A stretch of 64,000 bases of DNA from Aplectana chamaeleonis (Eukaryota > Nematoda > Chromadorea > Rhabditida > Cosmocercidae): NCBI GenBank assembly GCA_029168955.1, contig JAPDOI010000381.1, positions 372,001 to 436,000 on the forward strand, read 5' to 3'. Below, piece by piece: positions 12,001 to 23,200 of this stretch. A program made the position numbers and the translations under genes. Numbering within the stretch: position 1 is the first letter of the stretch; each line of letters opens with the position of its first letter. The notes beneath the pieces were generated by a model. That model was not told the origin of the DNA and ran no database searches. It saw only the letters and a program-made list of their open reading frames with translations.

Positions 12001-15000
12001 AAAGTGTGAGGTGACCAACTGTGAGTGCGCAGGACGCCGTAGAAAGTGTGCGGGACTCCATTGGTAATGCGCAGGACACCATAGAAAGTGTGCGGTGACC
12101 CAGTGGGAGTGCGCAGGATGCCGCAGAAGGTGTGCGGGACCCCAGTGGGAGTGCGCAGGATGCCGCAGAAAGTGTGCGGTAACCCAGTGGGAGTGGGCAG
12201 GATGCCACAGAAAGTGTGCGGTAAGCCAGTGGGAGTGCGCAGAACGCCGTAGAAAGTGTGAGGTGACCAACTGTGAGTGCGCAGGATGCCGCAGAAAGTG
12301 TGCGGTAAGCCAGTGTGAGTGCGCAGAACGCCGTAGAAAGTGTGAGGTGACCAACTGTGAGTGCGCAGGACGCCGTAGAAAGTGTGCGGTAATCCAGTGG
12401 GAGTGCGCAGGATGCCGCAGAAAGTGTGCGGTAACCCAGTGGGAGTGCGCAGGATGCCGCAGAAAGTGTGCGGTAAGCCAGTGGGAGTGCGCAGGATGCC
12501 GCAGAAAGTGTGCGGGCCCTCAGTGGGAGTGCGCAGGACTCCGTAGAAAGTGTGCGGGACTCCAGTGGGAGTGCGCAGGACGCCGTAGAAAGTGTGCGGG
12601 ACCCCAGTGGGAGTGCGCAGGACGCCGCAGAAAGTGTGCGGGACCCAAGTGGGAGTGCGCAGGACGCCGCAGAAAGTGTGCGGGACCCACAGTGGGAGTG
12701 CGCAGGACGCCGTAGAAAGTGTGCGGGACCCCAGTGGGAGTGCGCAGGACGCCGCAGAAAGTGTGCGGGACCCAAGTGGGAGTGCGCAGGACGCCGTAGA
12801 AAGTGTGCGGTACCCCAGTGGGAGTGCGCAGGACGCCGTAGAAAGTGTGCGGGACTCCAGTGGAAGTGCGCAGGACGCCGTAGAAAGTGTGCGGTGACCC
12901 AGTGGGAGTGCGCAGGATGCCGCAGAAAGTGTGCGGGACTCCAGTGGGAGTGCGCAGAACGCCGTAGAAAGTGTGCGGTGACCCAGTGGGAGTGCGCAGG
13001 ACGCCGTAGAAAGTGTGCGGGACCACAGTGGGAGTGCGCAGGAAGCCGCAGAAAGTGTGCGGGACCACAGTGGGAGTGCGCAGGACGCCGTAGTAAGTGT
13101 GCGGGCCCCATTGGGAGTGCGCAGGACGCCGTAGAAAGTGTGCGGGACCCCAGGGGGAGGGCGCAGGCGGCCGCAGAAAGTGTGCGGGCCCTCAGTGGGA
13201 ACGCGCAGGACTCCGTAGAAAGTGTGCGGGACCACAGTGGGAGTGCGCAGGACGCCGTAGAAAGTGTGCGGGCCCTCAGTGGGAACGCGCAGGACTCCGT
13301 AGAAAGTGTGCGGGACCACAGTGGGGGTGCGCAGGACGCCGTAGAAAGTGTGCGAGCCCTCAGTGGTAATGCGCAGGACACCATAGAAAGTGTGCGGTAC
13401 CCCTGTGGGAATGCGCAGGACGCCGTAGAAAGTGTGCTAGCTCCCAATGGGAGTGCGCAGGACGCCGTAGAAAGTGTGCGGGACCACAGTGGGAGTGCGC
13501 AGGAAGCCGCAGAAAGTGTGCGGTAATCCAGTGGGAGTGCGCAGGATGCCGCAGAAAGTGTGCGGTAAGCCAGTGGGAGTGCGCAGGACGCCGTAGAAAG
13601 TGTGCGGTAACCCAGTGGGAGTGCGCAGGATGCCGCAGAAAGTGTGCGGTAAGCCAGTGGGAGTGCGCAGAACGCCGTAGAAAGTGTGAGGTGACCAACT
13701 GTGAGTGCGCAGGACGCCGTAGAAAGTGTGCGGTGACCCAGTGGGAGTGCGCAGGATGCCGCAGAAAGTGTGCGGTAAGCCAGTGGGAGTGCGCAGGAAG
13801 CCGTAGAAAGTGTGCGGGACTCCAGTGGTAATGCGCAGGACACCATAGAAAGTGTGCGGTAATCCAGTGGGAGTGCGCAGGACGCCGTAGAAAGTGTGCG
13901 AGCCCTCAGTGGTAATGCGCAGGACACCGTAGAAAGTGTGAGGTAACCAACTGTGAGTGCGCAGGATGCCGCAGAAAGTGTGCGGGACCACAGCGGGAGT
14001 GCGCAGGAAGCCGAAGGAAGTGTGCGGTAATCCAGTGTGAGTGCGCAGGATGCCGCAGAATGTGTGCGGGACCCAGTGGGAGTACGCAGGATGCCGCAGA
14101 AAGTGTGCGGAAAGTCAGTGGGAGTGCGCAGAACGCCGTAGAAAGTGTGCGGGACCCCAGTGGCAGTGCGCAGGACGCCGTTGAAAGTGTGCGGGACCCC
14201 AGTGGGAGTGCGCAGGACGCCGTAGAAAGTGTGCGGTGACCCAGTGGGAGTGCGCAGGACGCCGTAGAAAGTGTGCGGGACCCCAGTGGGAGTGCGCAGG
14301 ACGCCGCAGAAAGTGTGCGGGCCCTCAGTGGGAGTGCGCAGGACGCCGTAGAAAGTGTGCGGGACCCCAGTGGGAGTGCGCAGGACGCCGTAGAAAGTGT
14401 GCGGGACCCCAGTGGGAGTGCGCAGGACGCCGTAGAAAGTGTGCGGTGACCCAGTGGGAGTGCGCAGGAAGCCGCAGAAAGTGTGCGGGCCCTCAGTGGG
14501 AACGCGCAGGACTCCGTAGAAAGTGTGCGGGACCACAGTGGGAGTGCGCAGGACACCATAGAAAGTGTGCGGTACCCCTGTGGGAATGCGCAGGACGCCG
14601 TAGAAAGTGCGCGAAATCCCAATGGGAGTGCGTAGGACGCCGTAGAAAGTGTGCGGGACCACAGTGGGAATGCGCGGGACGCCGTAGAAACTGTGCGGCA
14701 ACCCAGTGGGAGTGCGCAGGTTGCCGCAGAAAGTGTGCGGGACCACAGTGGGAGTGCGCAGGATGCCGCAGAAAGTGTGCGGTAACCCAGTGGGAGTGCG
14801 CAGAACGCCGTAGAAAGTGTGCGGTGACCCAGTGGGAGTGCGCAGGACGCCGTAGAAAGTGTGCGGTAACCCAGTGGGAGTGCGCAGGATGCCGCAGAAA
14901 GTGTGCGGTAAGCCAGTGGGAGTGCGCAGAACGCCGTAGAAAGTGTGAGGTGACCAACTGTGAGTGCGCAGGACGCCGTAGAAAGTGTGCGGTAATCCAG

Positions 15001-15110
15001 TGGGAGTGCGCAGGATGCCGCAGAAAGTGTGCGGTAACCCAGTGGGAGTGCGCAGAACGCCGTAGAAAGTGTGCGGGACCCCAGTGGGAATGCGCAGGAC
15101 ACCATATAAA
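1..15110 (+). repeat. Array A zone A1: heterogeneous monomers
   Basis: This zone mixes several interspersed monomer variants with no long regular higher-order period that I can follow by eye. Junction motifs alternate between CGGGACCC, CGGTAACCC, CGGTAAGCC, CGGTGACCC and CGGTAATCC. Some units carry CCAACTGTGAGTGCGC, which resembles array B. Insertions and deletions of one base are common, so the three plus-strand frames swap repeatedly. The mixture suggests an older or less recently homogenised part of the array. The boundary is approximate. Confidence 0.8.
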
Positions 15111-15116
15111 GTGTGC

Positions 15117-15242
15117 GGGGCCACAGTGGGAATGCGCAGGATGCCGTAGAAAGTGTGCGGGGCCACAGTGGGAATGCGCAGGATGCCGTAGAAAGTGTGC
15201 GGGGCCACAGTGGGAATGCGCAGGATGCTTTAGAAAGTGTGC
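15117..15242 (+). repeat. Local burst: three tandem copies of one monomer class
   Basis: Three consecutive units start at 15117, 15159 and 15201 with GGGGCCACAGTGGGAATGCG. The first two appear identical and the third differs only near its end, GCTTTAG for GCCGTAG. The class is the same as one of the regular components of the A3 higher-order repeat. Confidence 0.85.
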
Positions 15243-15367
15243 GGTACCCCAGTGGGAGTGCGCAGGACGCCGCAGATAGTGTGCGGTACTCCAGTGGGAG
15301 TGCGCAGGACGCCGTAGAAAGTGTGCGGGTCCCCAGTGGAAATGCGCAGGACTCCATAGAAAGTGTG

Positions 15368-15493
15368 CAAGCCCTCAGTGGGAATGCGCAGGACGCCGTA
15401 GAAAGTGTGCAAGCCCTCAGTGGGAATGCGCAGGACGCCGTAGAAAGTGTGCAAGCCCTCAGTGGGAATGCGCAGGACGCCGTAGAAAGTGTG
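15368..15493 (+). repeat. Local burst: second triplet of identical monomers
   Basis: Three consecutive units start at 15368, 15410 and 15452 with CAAGCCCTCAGTGGGAATGC and appear identical by eye. This class is otherwise scattered, so the triplet looks like a very recent local tandem duplication. Confidence 0.85.
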
Positions 15494-18400
15494 CGGGACC
15501 ACAGTGGGAGTGCGCAGGATGCCGCAGAAAGTGTGCGGTAAGTCAGTGGGAGTGCGCAGAACGCCGTAGAAAGTGTGAGGTGACCAAGTGTGAGTGCGCA
15601 GGACGCCGTAGAAAGTGTGCGGGACCCCAGTGGGAGTGCGCAGGACGCCGTAGAAAGTGTGCGGGACCCCAGTGGCAGTGCGCAGGACGCCGTAGAAAGT
15701 GTGCGGGACCCCAGTGGGAATGCGCAGGATGCCGCAGAAAGTGTGCGGGCCCCAGTGGGAGTGTGCAGGACGCCGCAGAAAGTGTACGGGACCCCGGTGT
15801 CACTGCGCAGGACGCCGCAGAAAGTGTGCGGGCCCCCAGTGGGAGTGCGCAGGACGCCGTAGAAAGTGCTCGGTACCCCAGTGGGAGTGCGCAAGGCGCC
15901 GCGGAAAGTGTGCGGGACCATAGTGGGAATACGCAGGACGCCATAGAAAGTGTGCGGTACCCCAGAGGGAGTGCGCAGGACGCCGTAGAAAGTGTGTGGT
16001 ACCCCAGTGGGAGTGCGCAGGACGCTGTAGAAAATGCACGGGACCCTAGTGGAAGCGCGCAGGGTGCAGCAGAAAGAGTGCAGGACCATAGTGGGAGTGC
16101 GCAGGACGCCGCAGAAAGTGTGCGGGTTCCAGTGGAAGTGCGCAGGACGCCGTAGAAAATGTGCGGTACCCCAGTGGGAGTGCGCAGGAAGCCGCAGAAA
16201 GTGTGCGGGACCCCAGTGGGAGTGCGCAGGACGCCGTAGAAAGTGTGCGGGACCGCAGTGGGAGTGCGCAGGACGCCGCAGAAAGTGTGCGGGGCCACAG
16301 TGGGAGTGCGCAGGATGCCGCAGAAAGTGTGCGGGGCCACAGTGGGAATGCGCAGGACGCCGTATAAAATGTACGGAGCCCCAATGGGAGTGCGCAGGAC
16401 GCCGCAGAAAGTGTGCGGGGCCACAGTGGGAATGCGCAGGATGCCGTAGAAAGTGTGCGGAGTCACAGTGGGAGTGCGCAGGACGCCGTGGAAAATGTGC
16501 GGGCCCCCCAATGGGAGTGCGCAGGATGCCGCAGAAAATGTGCGGGACCATAGTGGGAGTGCGCAGGACGCCGAAGAAAGTGTGCGGAGTCACAGTGGGA
16601 GTGCGCAGGACGCCGTGGAAAATGTGCGGGCCCCCCAATGGGAGTGCGCAGGACGCCGCAGAAAGTGTGCGGGGCCACAGTGGGAATGCGCAGGATGCCG
16701 TAGAAAGTGTGCGGAGTCACAGTGGGAGTGCGCAGGACGCCGTGGAAAATGTGCGGGCCCCCCAATGGGAGTGCGCCGGAAGCCGCAGAATGTGCGCGGG
16801 CCCTCAGTGGGAATGCGCAGGACTCTGTAGAAAGTGTGCGGGACTCCCAATGGAAGTGCGCAGAACGCCGTAGAAGGTGTGCGGGACCCCAGTGGGAGTG
16901 CGCAGGATGCCGCAGAAAGTGTGCGGGACCCAGTGGGAGTGCGCAGGACGCCGTAGAAAGTGTGCGGGACCCCAATGGGAGTGCGCAGGACGCCGCAGAA
17001 AGTGTGCGGGACCCAGTGGGACTGCGCAGGACGCCGTAGAAAGTGTGCGGGACCCCAGTGGGAGTGCGCAGGACGCCGTAGAAAGTGTGCGGGACCCCAG
17101 TGGGAGTGCGCAGGACGCCGTAGAAAGTGTGCGGGACCACAGTGGGAGTGCGCAGGACGCCGTATAAAGTGGGCGGGAACCCAGTGGGAGTGCGCAGGAC
17201 GCCGGAGAAAGTGTGCGGAACCCCAGTGGGAGTGCGCAGGATGCCGCAGAAAGTGTGCGGAGCCAGTGGGAGTGCGCAGGACGCCGCAGAAAGTGTGCGG
17301 GACCCAAGTGGGAGTGCGCAGGACGCCGTAGAAAGTGTGCGGGCCCCCAATGGGAGGGCGCAGGACGCCGCAGAAAGTGGGCGGGGCCCCAGGGCGAGTG
17401 CGCCGGACGCCGCAGAAAATGTGCGGGACCATAGTGGGAGTGCGCAGGACGCCGCAGAAAGTGTACGGAGCCCCAATGGGAGTGCGCAGGACGCCGCAGA
17501 AAGTGTGCTGTACCCCAGTGGGAGTGCGCAGGACGTCGTATAAAATGTACGGAGCCCCAATGGGAGTGCGCAGGACGCCGTAGAAGGTGTGCGGTAACCC
17601 AGTGGGAATGCGCAGGACGCCGTAGAAAGTGTTCGGGACCCCAGTGGGAGTGCGCAGGACGCTGTAGAAAGTGTGCGGGACCCCAGTTGGAGTGCGCAGG
17701 ACGCCGTAGAAAGTGTGAGGGACCACAGTGGGAATGCGCAGAACGCCGTAGAAAGTGTGCGGGACCCCAGTGGGAGTGCGCAGGACGCCGCAGAAAGTGT
17801 GCGGAACCCCAGTGGGAGTGCGCAAGACGCCGTATAAAGTGTGCGGGACCACAGTGGGAGTGCGCAGGACGCCGTAGAAGGTGTGCGGTAACCCAGTGGA
17901 AATGCGCAGGACGCCGTAGATGGTGTGCGGGCCCCCAATGGAAGTGCGCAGGACGCTGTAGAAAGTGTGCGGGAACCCAGTGGGAGTGCGCAGGACGCCG
18001 CAGAAAGTGTGCGGGGCCACAGTGGGAGTGCGCAAGATGCCACAGAAAGTGTGCGGGACCATAGTGGGAGTGCGCAGGACGCCGCAGAAAGTGTGCTGTA
18101 CCCCAGTGGGAGTGCGCATGAAGCCGCAGAATGCGTGCGGGCACCAGTGAGAGTGCGCAGGACGCCGGAGAAATTGTGCGGGACCACAATGGGAGTGCGC
18201 AGGATGCCGCAGAAAATGTGCGGGACCATAGTGGGAGTGCGCAGGATGCCGCAGAAAGTGTGCGGTACTTCAGTGGGAATGCGCAGGACGCCGTGGAAAA
18301 TGTACGGGACCCCAATGGGAGTGCGCAGGACGCCGCAGAAAGTGTGCGGGGCCACAGTGGGAATGCGCAGGATGCCGTAGAAAGTGTGCGGAGTCACAGT

Positions 18401-20101
18401 GGGAGTGCGCAGGACGCCGTGGAAAATGTGCGGGCCCCCCAATGGGAGTGCGCAGGATGCCGCAGAAAATGTGCGGGACCATAGTGGGAGTGCGCAGGAC
18501 GCCGCAGAAAGTGTGCGGTACCCCAGTGGGAGTGCGCAGGACGTCGTATAAAATGTACGGAGCCCCAATGGGAGTGCGCAGGACGCCGCAGAAAGTGTGC
18601 GGTACTTCAGTGGGAGTGCGCAGGACGCCGTAGAAATGTACGGGACCCCAGTGGGAGTGCGCAGGACGCCGTGGAAATTGTACGGCACCCCAGTGGGAGT
18701 GCGCAGGACGCCGCAGAAAGTGTGCGGAGTCACAGTGGGAGTGCTCAGGACGCCGTGGAAAGTGTGCGGAGTCACAGTGGGAGTGCGCAGGACGCCGCAG
18801 AAAATGTGCGGGACCATAGTGGGAGTGCGCAGGACGCCGCAGAAAGTGTGCGGTACCCCAGTGGGAGTGCGCAGGACGCCGTGGAAAATGTGCGGGCCCC
18901 CCAATGGGAGTGCGCAGGATGCCGCAGAAAATGTGCGGGACCATAGTGGGAGTGCGCAGGACGCCGCAGAAAGTGTGCGGGGCCACAGTGGGAGTGCGCA
19001 GGACGTCGTATAAAATGTACGGAGCCCCAATGGGAGTGCGCAGGACGCCGCAGAAAGTGTGCGGGGCCACAGTGGGAATGCGCAGGATGCCGTAGAAAGT
19101 GTGCGGAGTCACAGTGGGAGTGCTCAGGACGCCGAGGAAAATGTGCGGGCCCCCCAATGGGAGTGCGCAGGATGCCGCAGAAAATGTGCGGGACCATAGT
19201 GGGAGTGCGCAGGACGCCGCAGAAAGTGTGCGGTACCCCAGTGGGAGTGCGCAGGACGCCGTAGAAAGTGTGCGGAGTCACAGTGGGAGTGCTCATGACG
19301 CCGAGGAAAATGTACGGGCCCCCCAGTGGGAGTGCGCAGGACGCCGCAGAAAGTGTACGGTACCCCAGTGGGAGTGCGCAGGACGCCGTAGAAAGTGTGT
19401 GTTACCCCAGTGGGAGTGCGCAGAACGCCGTAGAAAATGTACGGAATCCGAATGGGAGTGCGCAGGACGCCGCAGAAAGTGTGCGGGGCCACAGTGCGAG
19501 CGCGCAGGACGTTGCAGAAAGTGTGCGGTACCCCAGTGGGAGTGCGCAGGACGCCGTAGAAAATGTACGGGCCGCCCAATGGGAGTGCGCAAGATGCCAC
19601 AGAAAGTGTGCGGGACCATAGTGGGAGTGCGCAGGACGCCGCAGAAAGTGTGCGGTACCCCAGTGGGAATGCGCAGGACGCCGTAAAAAGTGAGCAGGAC
19701 CATAGTGGGAGTGCGCAGGGCGCCGCAGAAAGTGTGCGGGTTTCAGTGAGAATGCGCAGGACGCCGTAGAAAATGTGCGGTACCCCAGTGGGAGTGCGCA
19801 GGAAGCCGCAGAAAGTGTGCGGGACCCCAGTGGGAGTACGCAGGACGCCGTAAAAAGTGAGCAGGACCATAGTGGGAGTGCGCAGGACGCCGTAAAAAGT
19901 GAGCAGGACCATAGTGGGAGTGCGCAAGACGTCGCAGTAAGTGTGCGGGTTTCAATGGGAATGCGCAGGACGCCGTAGAAAGTGTGCGGGACCCCAGTGG
20001 GAGTGCGCAGGATGCCGCAGAAAGTGTGCGGACCAGTGGGAGTGCGCAGGACGCCGTAGAAAGTGTGCGGGACAATGGGAGTGCGCGGCACGCCGTAGAA
20101 A

Positions 20102-20227
20102 GTGTGCGGGCCCCAGTGGGAGTGCACAGGATGCCGCTGAAAGTGTGCGGGACCACAGTGGGAGTGTGCGGGCCCCAGTGGGAGTGCACAGGATGCCGCT
20201 GAAAGTGTGCGGGACCACAGTGGGAGT
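20102..20227 (+). repeat. Out-of-register 62-bp tandem duplication in array A
   Basis: A block starting GTGTGCGGGCCCCAGTGGG at 20102 is repeated at 20164, offset 62 bp, with matching downstream sequence including the unusual GTGCACAGGATGCCGCTG. 62 is not a multiple of 42, so the duplication joined units out of phase. It leaves a 20-bp partial monomer at about 20154-20167. Confidence 0.8.
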
Positions 20228-23200
20228 GCGCAAAACGCCGAAGAAAGTGTGCGGGCCCTCAGTGGGAGTGCGCAGGCAGCCGTAGAAAGTGTGCGGTCCC
20301 CAGTGGGAGTGCGCAGAACGCCGCAGAAAGTGTGCGGGACCATAGTGGGAGTGCGCAGGACGCCATAGAAAGTGTGCGCTACCCCAGTGGGAGTGCGCAG
20401 AACGCCGCAGAAAGTGTGCGGGACCCCAGTGGGAGTACGCAGGACGCCGTAAAAAGTGAGCAGGACCATAGTGGGAGTGCGCAGGACGCCGTAAAAAGTG
20501 AGCAGGACCATAGTGGGAGTGCGCAGGACGCCGCAGAAAATGTGCGGGTTTCAGTGGGAATGCGCAGGACGCCGTAAAAAGTGTGCGGAGTCCCAGTGGG
20601 AGTGCGCAGGACGCCGTAGAAAGTGTGCGGGACCCCAATGGGAGTGCGCAGGATGCCGCAGAAAGTGTGCGGTACTTCAGGGGAGTGCGCAGGACGCCCG
20701 TAGAAATGTACGGGACCCCAGTGGGAGTGCGCAGGACGCCGTGGAAATTGTACGGCACCCCAGTGGGAGTGCGCAGGAGGCCGCAGAAAGTGTGCGGGAC
20801 CATAGTGGGAGTGCGCAGGACGCCGTAGAAAATGTGCGGACCCCAATGGGAGTGCGCAGGACGCCGCAGAAAGTGTGCGGGGCCACAGTGGGAATGCGCA
20901 GGATGCCGTAGAAAGTGTGCGGAGTCACAGTGGGAGTGCTCAGGACGCCGTAGAAAATGTACGGGCCGCCCAATGGGAGTGCGCAAGATGCCACAGAAAG
21001 TGTGCGGGACCATAGTGGGAGTGCGCAGGATGCCGTAGAAAGTGTGCGGGACCATAGTGGGAGTGCGCAGGATGCCGCAGAAAGTGTGCGGTACTTCAGT
21101 GGGAGTGCGCAGGACGCCGTAGAAATGTACGGGACCCCAGTGGGAGTGCGCAGGACGCCGTGGAAATTGTACGGCACCCCAGTGGGAGTGCGCAGGACGC
21201 CGCAGAAAGTGTGCGGTACCCCAGTGGGAGTGCGCAGGACGCCGTAGAAAATGTACGGGCCGCCCAATGGGAGTGCGCAAGATGCCACAGAAAGTGTGCG
21301 GGACCATAGTGGGAGTGCGCAGGACGCCGCAGAAAGTGTACGGAGCCCCAATGGGAGTGCGCAGGATGCCGCAGAAAGTGTGCGGGGCCACAGTGGGAAT
21401 GCGCAGGATGCCGTAGAAAGTGTGCGGGACCACAGTGGGAGTGCGCATGACGCCGTAGAAAGTGTGCGGGCCCCCAATGGGAGTGCGAAGGACGCCGTAG
21501 AAGGTGTGCGGTAACCCAGTGAGAGTGCGCAGGATGCCGTAGAAAGTGTGCGGGACCATAGTGGGAGTGCGCAGGACGCCGTGGAAAGTGTGCGGGCCCC
21601 CAATGGGAGTGCGTAGGACGTCGTAGAAAGTGTGCGGGCGGCAAGTGGGAATGCGCAGGACGCCGCAGAAAGTGCGCGGTGTCAGAGTGGGAGTGCGCAG
21701 GACGCCGTATAAAATGTACGGAACCCCAATGGGAGTGCGCAGAACGCCGCAGAAAGTGTTCGGGGCCACAGTGGGAATGCTCAGGACGCCGCAGAAAGTG
21801 TGCGGGGCCACAGTGGGAATGCGCAGGATTCCGTAGAAAGTGTGCGGGGCCACAGTGGGAGTGCGCAGGACGCCGTAGAAAGTGTGCGGTACCCCAGTGG
21901 GATTGCGCAGGACGACGTATAAAATGTACGGAACCCCAGTGGGAGTGCGCAGGACGCCGTGGAAAATGTACGGGATCCCTGTGGGAGGGCGCAGGACGCC
22001 GCAGAAAGTGTGCGGGGCCACAGTGGGAGTGCGCAGGACGCCGCAGAAAGTGTGCGGGACCCCAGTGGGAGTGCGCAGGACGCCGCAGAAAGTGTGCGGG
22101 ACCCCAGTGGGAGTGCGCAGGATGCCGCAGAAAGTGTGCGGGACCATAGTGGGAATGCGCAGGACGCCGTAGAAAGTGTGCGGGCCCCCAATGGGAGTGC
22201 GCAGGATGCCGTGGAAAGTGTGCGGGACCCCAGTGGGAGTGCGCAGGACGCCGTAGAAAGTGTGCGGGATCACAGTGGGAATGCGCAGGACGCCGTACAA
22301 GGTGTGCGGTAACCAGTGGGAGTGCGCAGGACGCCGCAGAAAGTGTGCAGTACCCCAGTGGGAGTGCGCAGGATGCCGCAGAAAATGTGCGGGACCATAG
22401 TGGGAATGCGCAGGACGCCGTGGAAAATGTACGGGACCCCAATGGGAGTGCGCAGGATGCCGCAGAAAATGTGCGGGACCATAGTGGGAGTGCGCAGGAC
22501 GCCGCAGAAAGTGTGCGGTACCCCAGTGGGAGTGCGCAGGACGCCGCAGAAAGTGTGCTGTACCCCAGTGGGAGTGCGCAGGACGCCGCAGAAAGTGTGC
22601 TGTACCCCAGTGGGAGTGCGCAGGACGTCGTATAAAATGTACGGAGCCCCAATGGGAGTGCGCAGGACGCCGCAGAAAGTGTGCGGGGCCACAGTGGGAA
22701 TGCGCAGGATGCCGTAGAAAGTGTGCGGAGTCACAGTGGGAGTGCGCAGGACGCCGTGGAAAATGTGCGGGCCCCCCAATGGGAGTGCGCAGGATGCCGC
22801 AGAAAATGTGCGGGACCATAGTGGGAGTGCGCAGGACGCCGCAGAAAGTGTGCGGTACCCCAGTGGGAGTGCGCAGGACGCCGTAGAAAGTGTGCGGGAC
22901 CAATGGGAGTGCGGTGGATGCGGCAGAAGGTGTGCGGGACCCCAGTGGGAATGCGCAGGACGCCGTGGAAATTGTACGGCACCCCAGTGGGAGTGCGCAG
23001 GACGCCGCAGAAAGTGTGCGGTACCCCAGTGGGAGTGCGCAGGACGCCGTAGAAAATGTACGGGCCGCCCAATGGGAGTGCGCAAGATGCCACAGAAAGT
23101 GTGCGGGACCATAGTGGGAGTGCGCAGGACGCCGCAGAAAGTGTGCTGTACCCCAGTGGGAGTGCGCAGGACGTCGTATAAAATGTACGGAGCCCCAATG

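Noticed and set aside
12510..13526. 338-codon plus-strand frame with a SGSAQDAVESVR-type repeat
   Set aside because: It is one of many plus-strand frames made by the monomer. The peptide pattern changes wherever a 41-bp unit occurs, so there is no frame maintenance.
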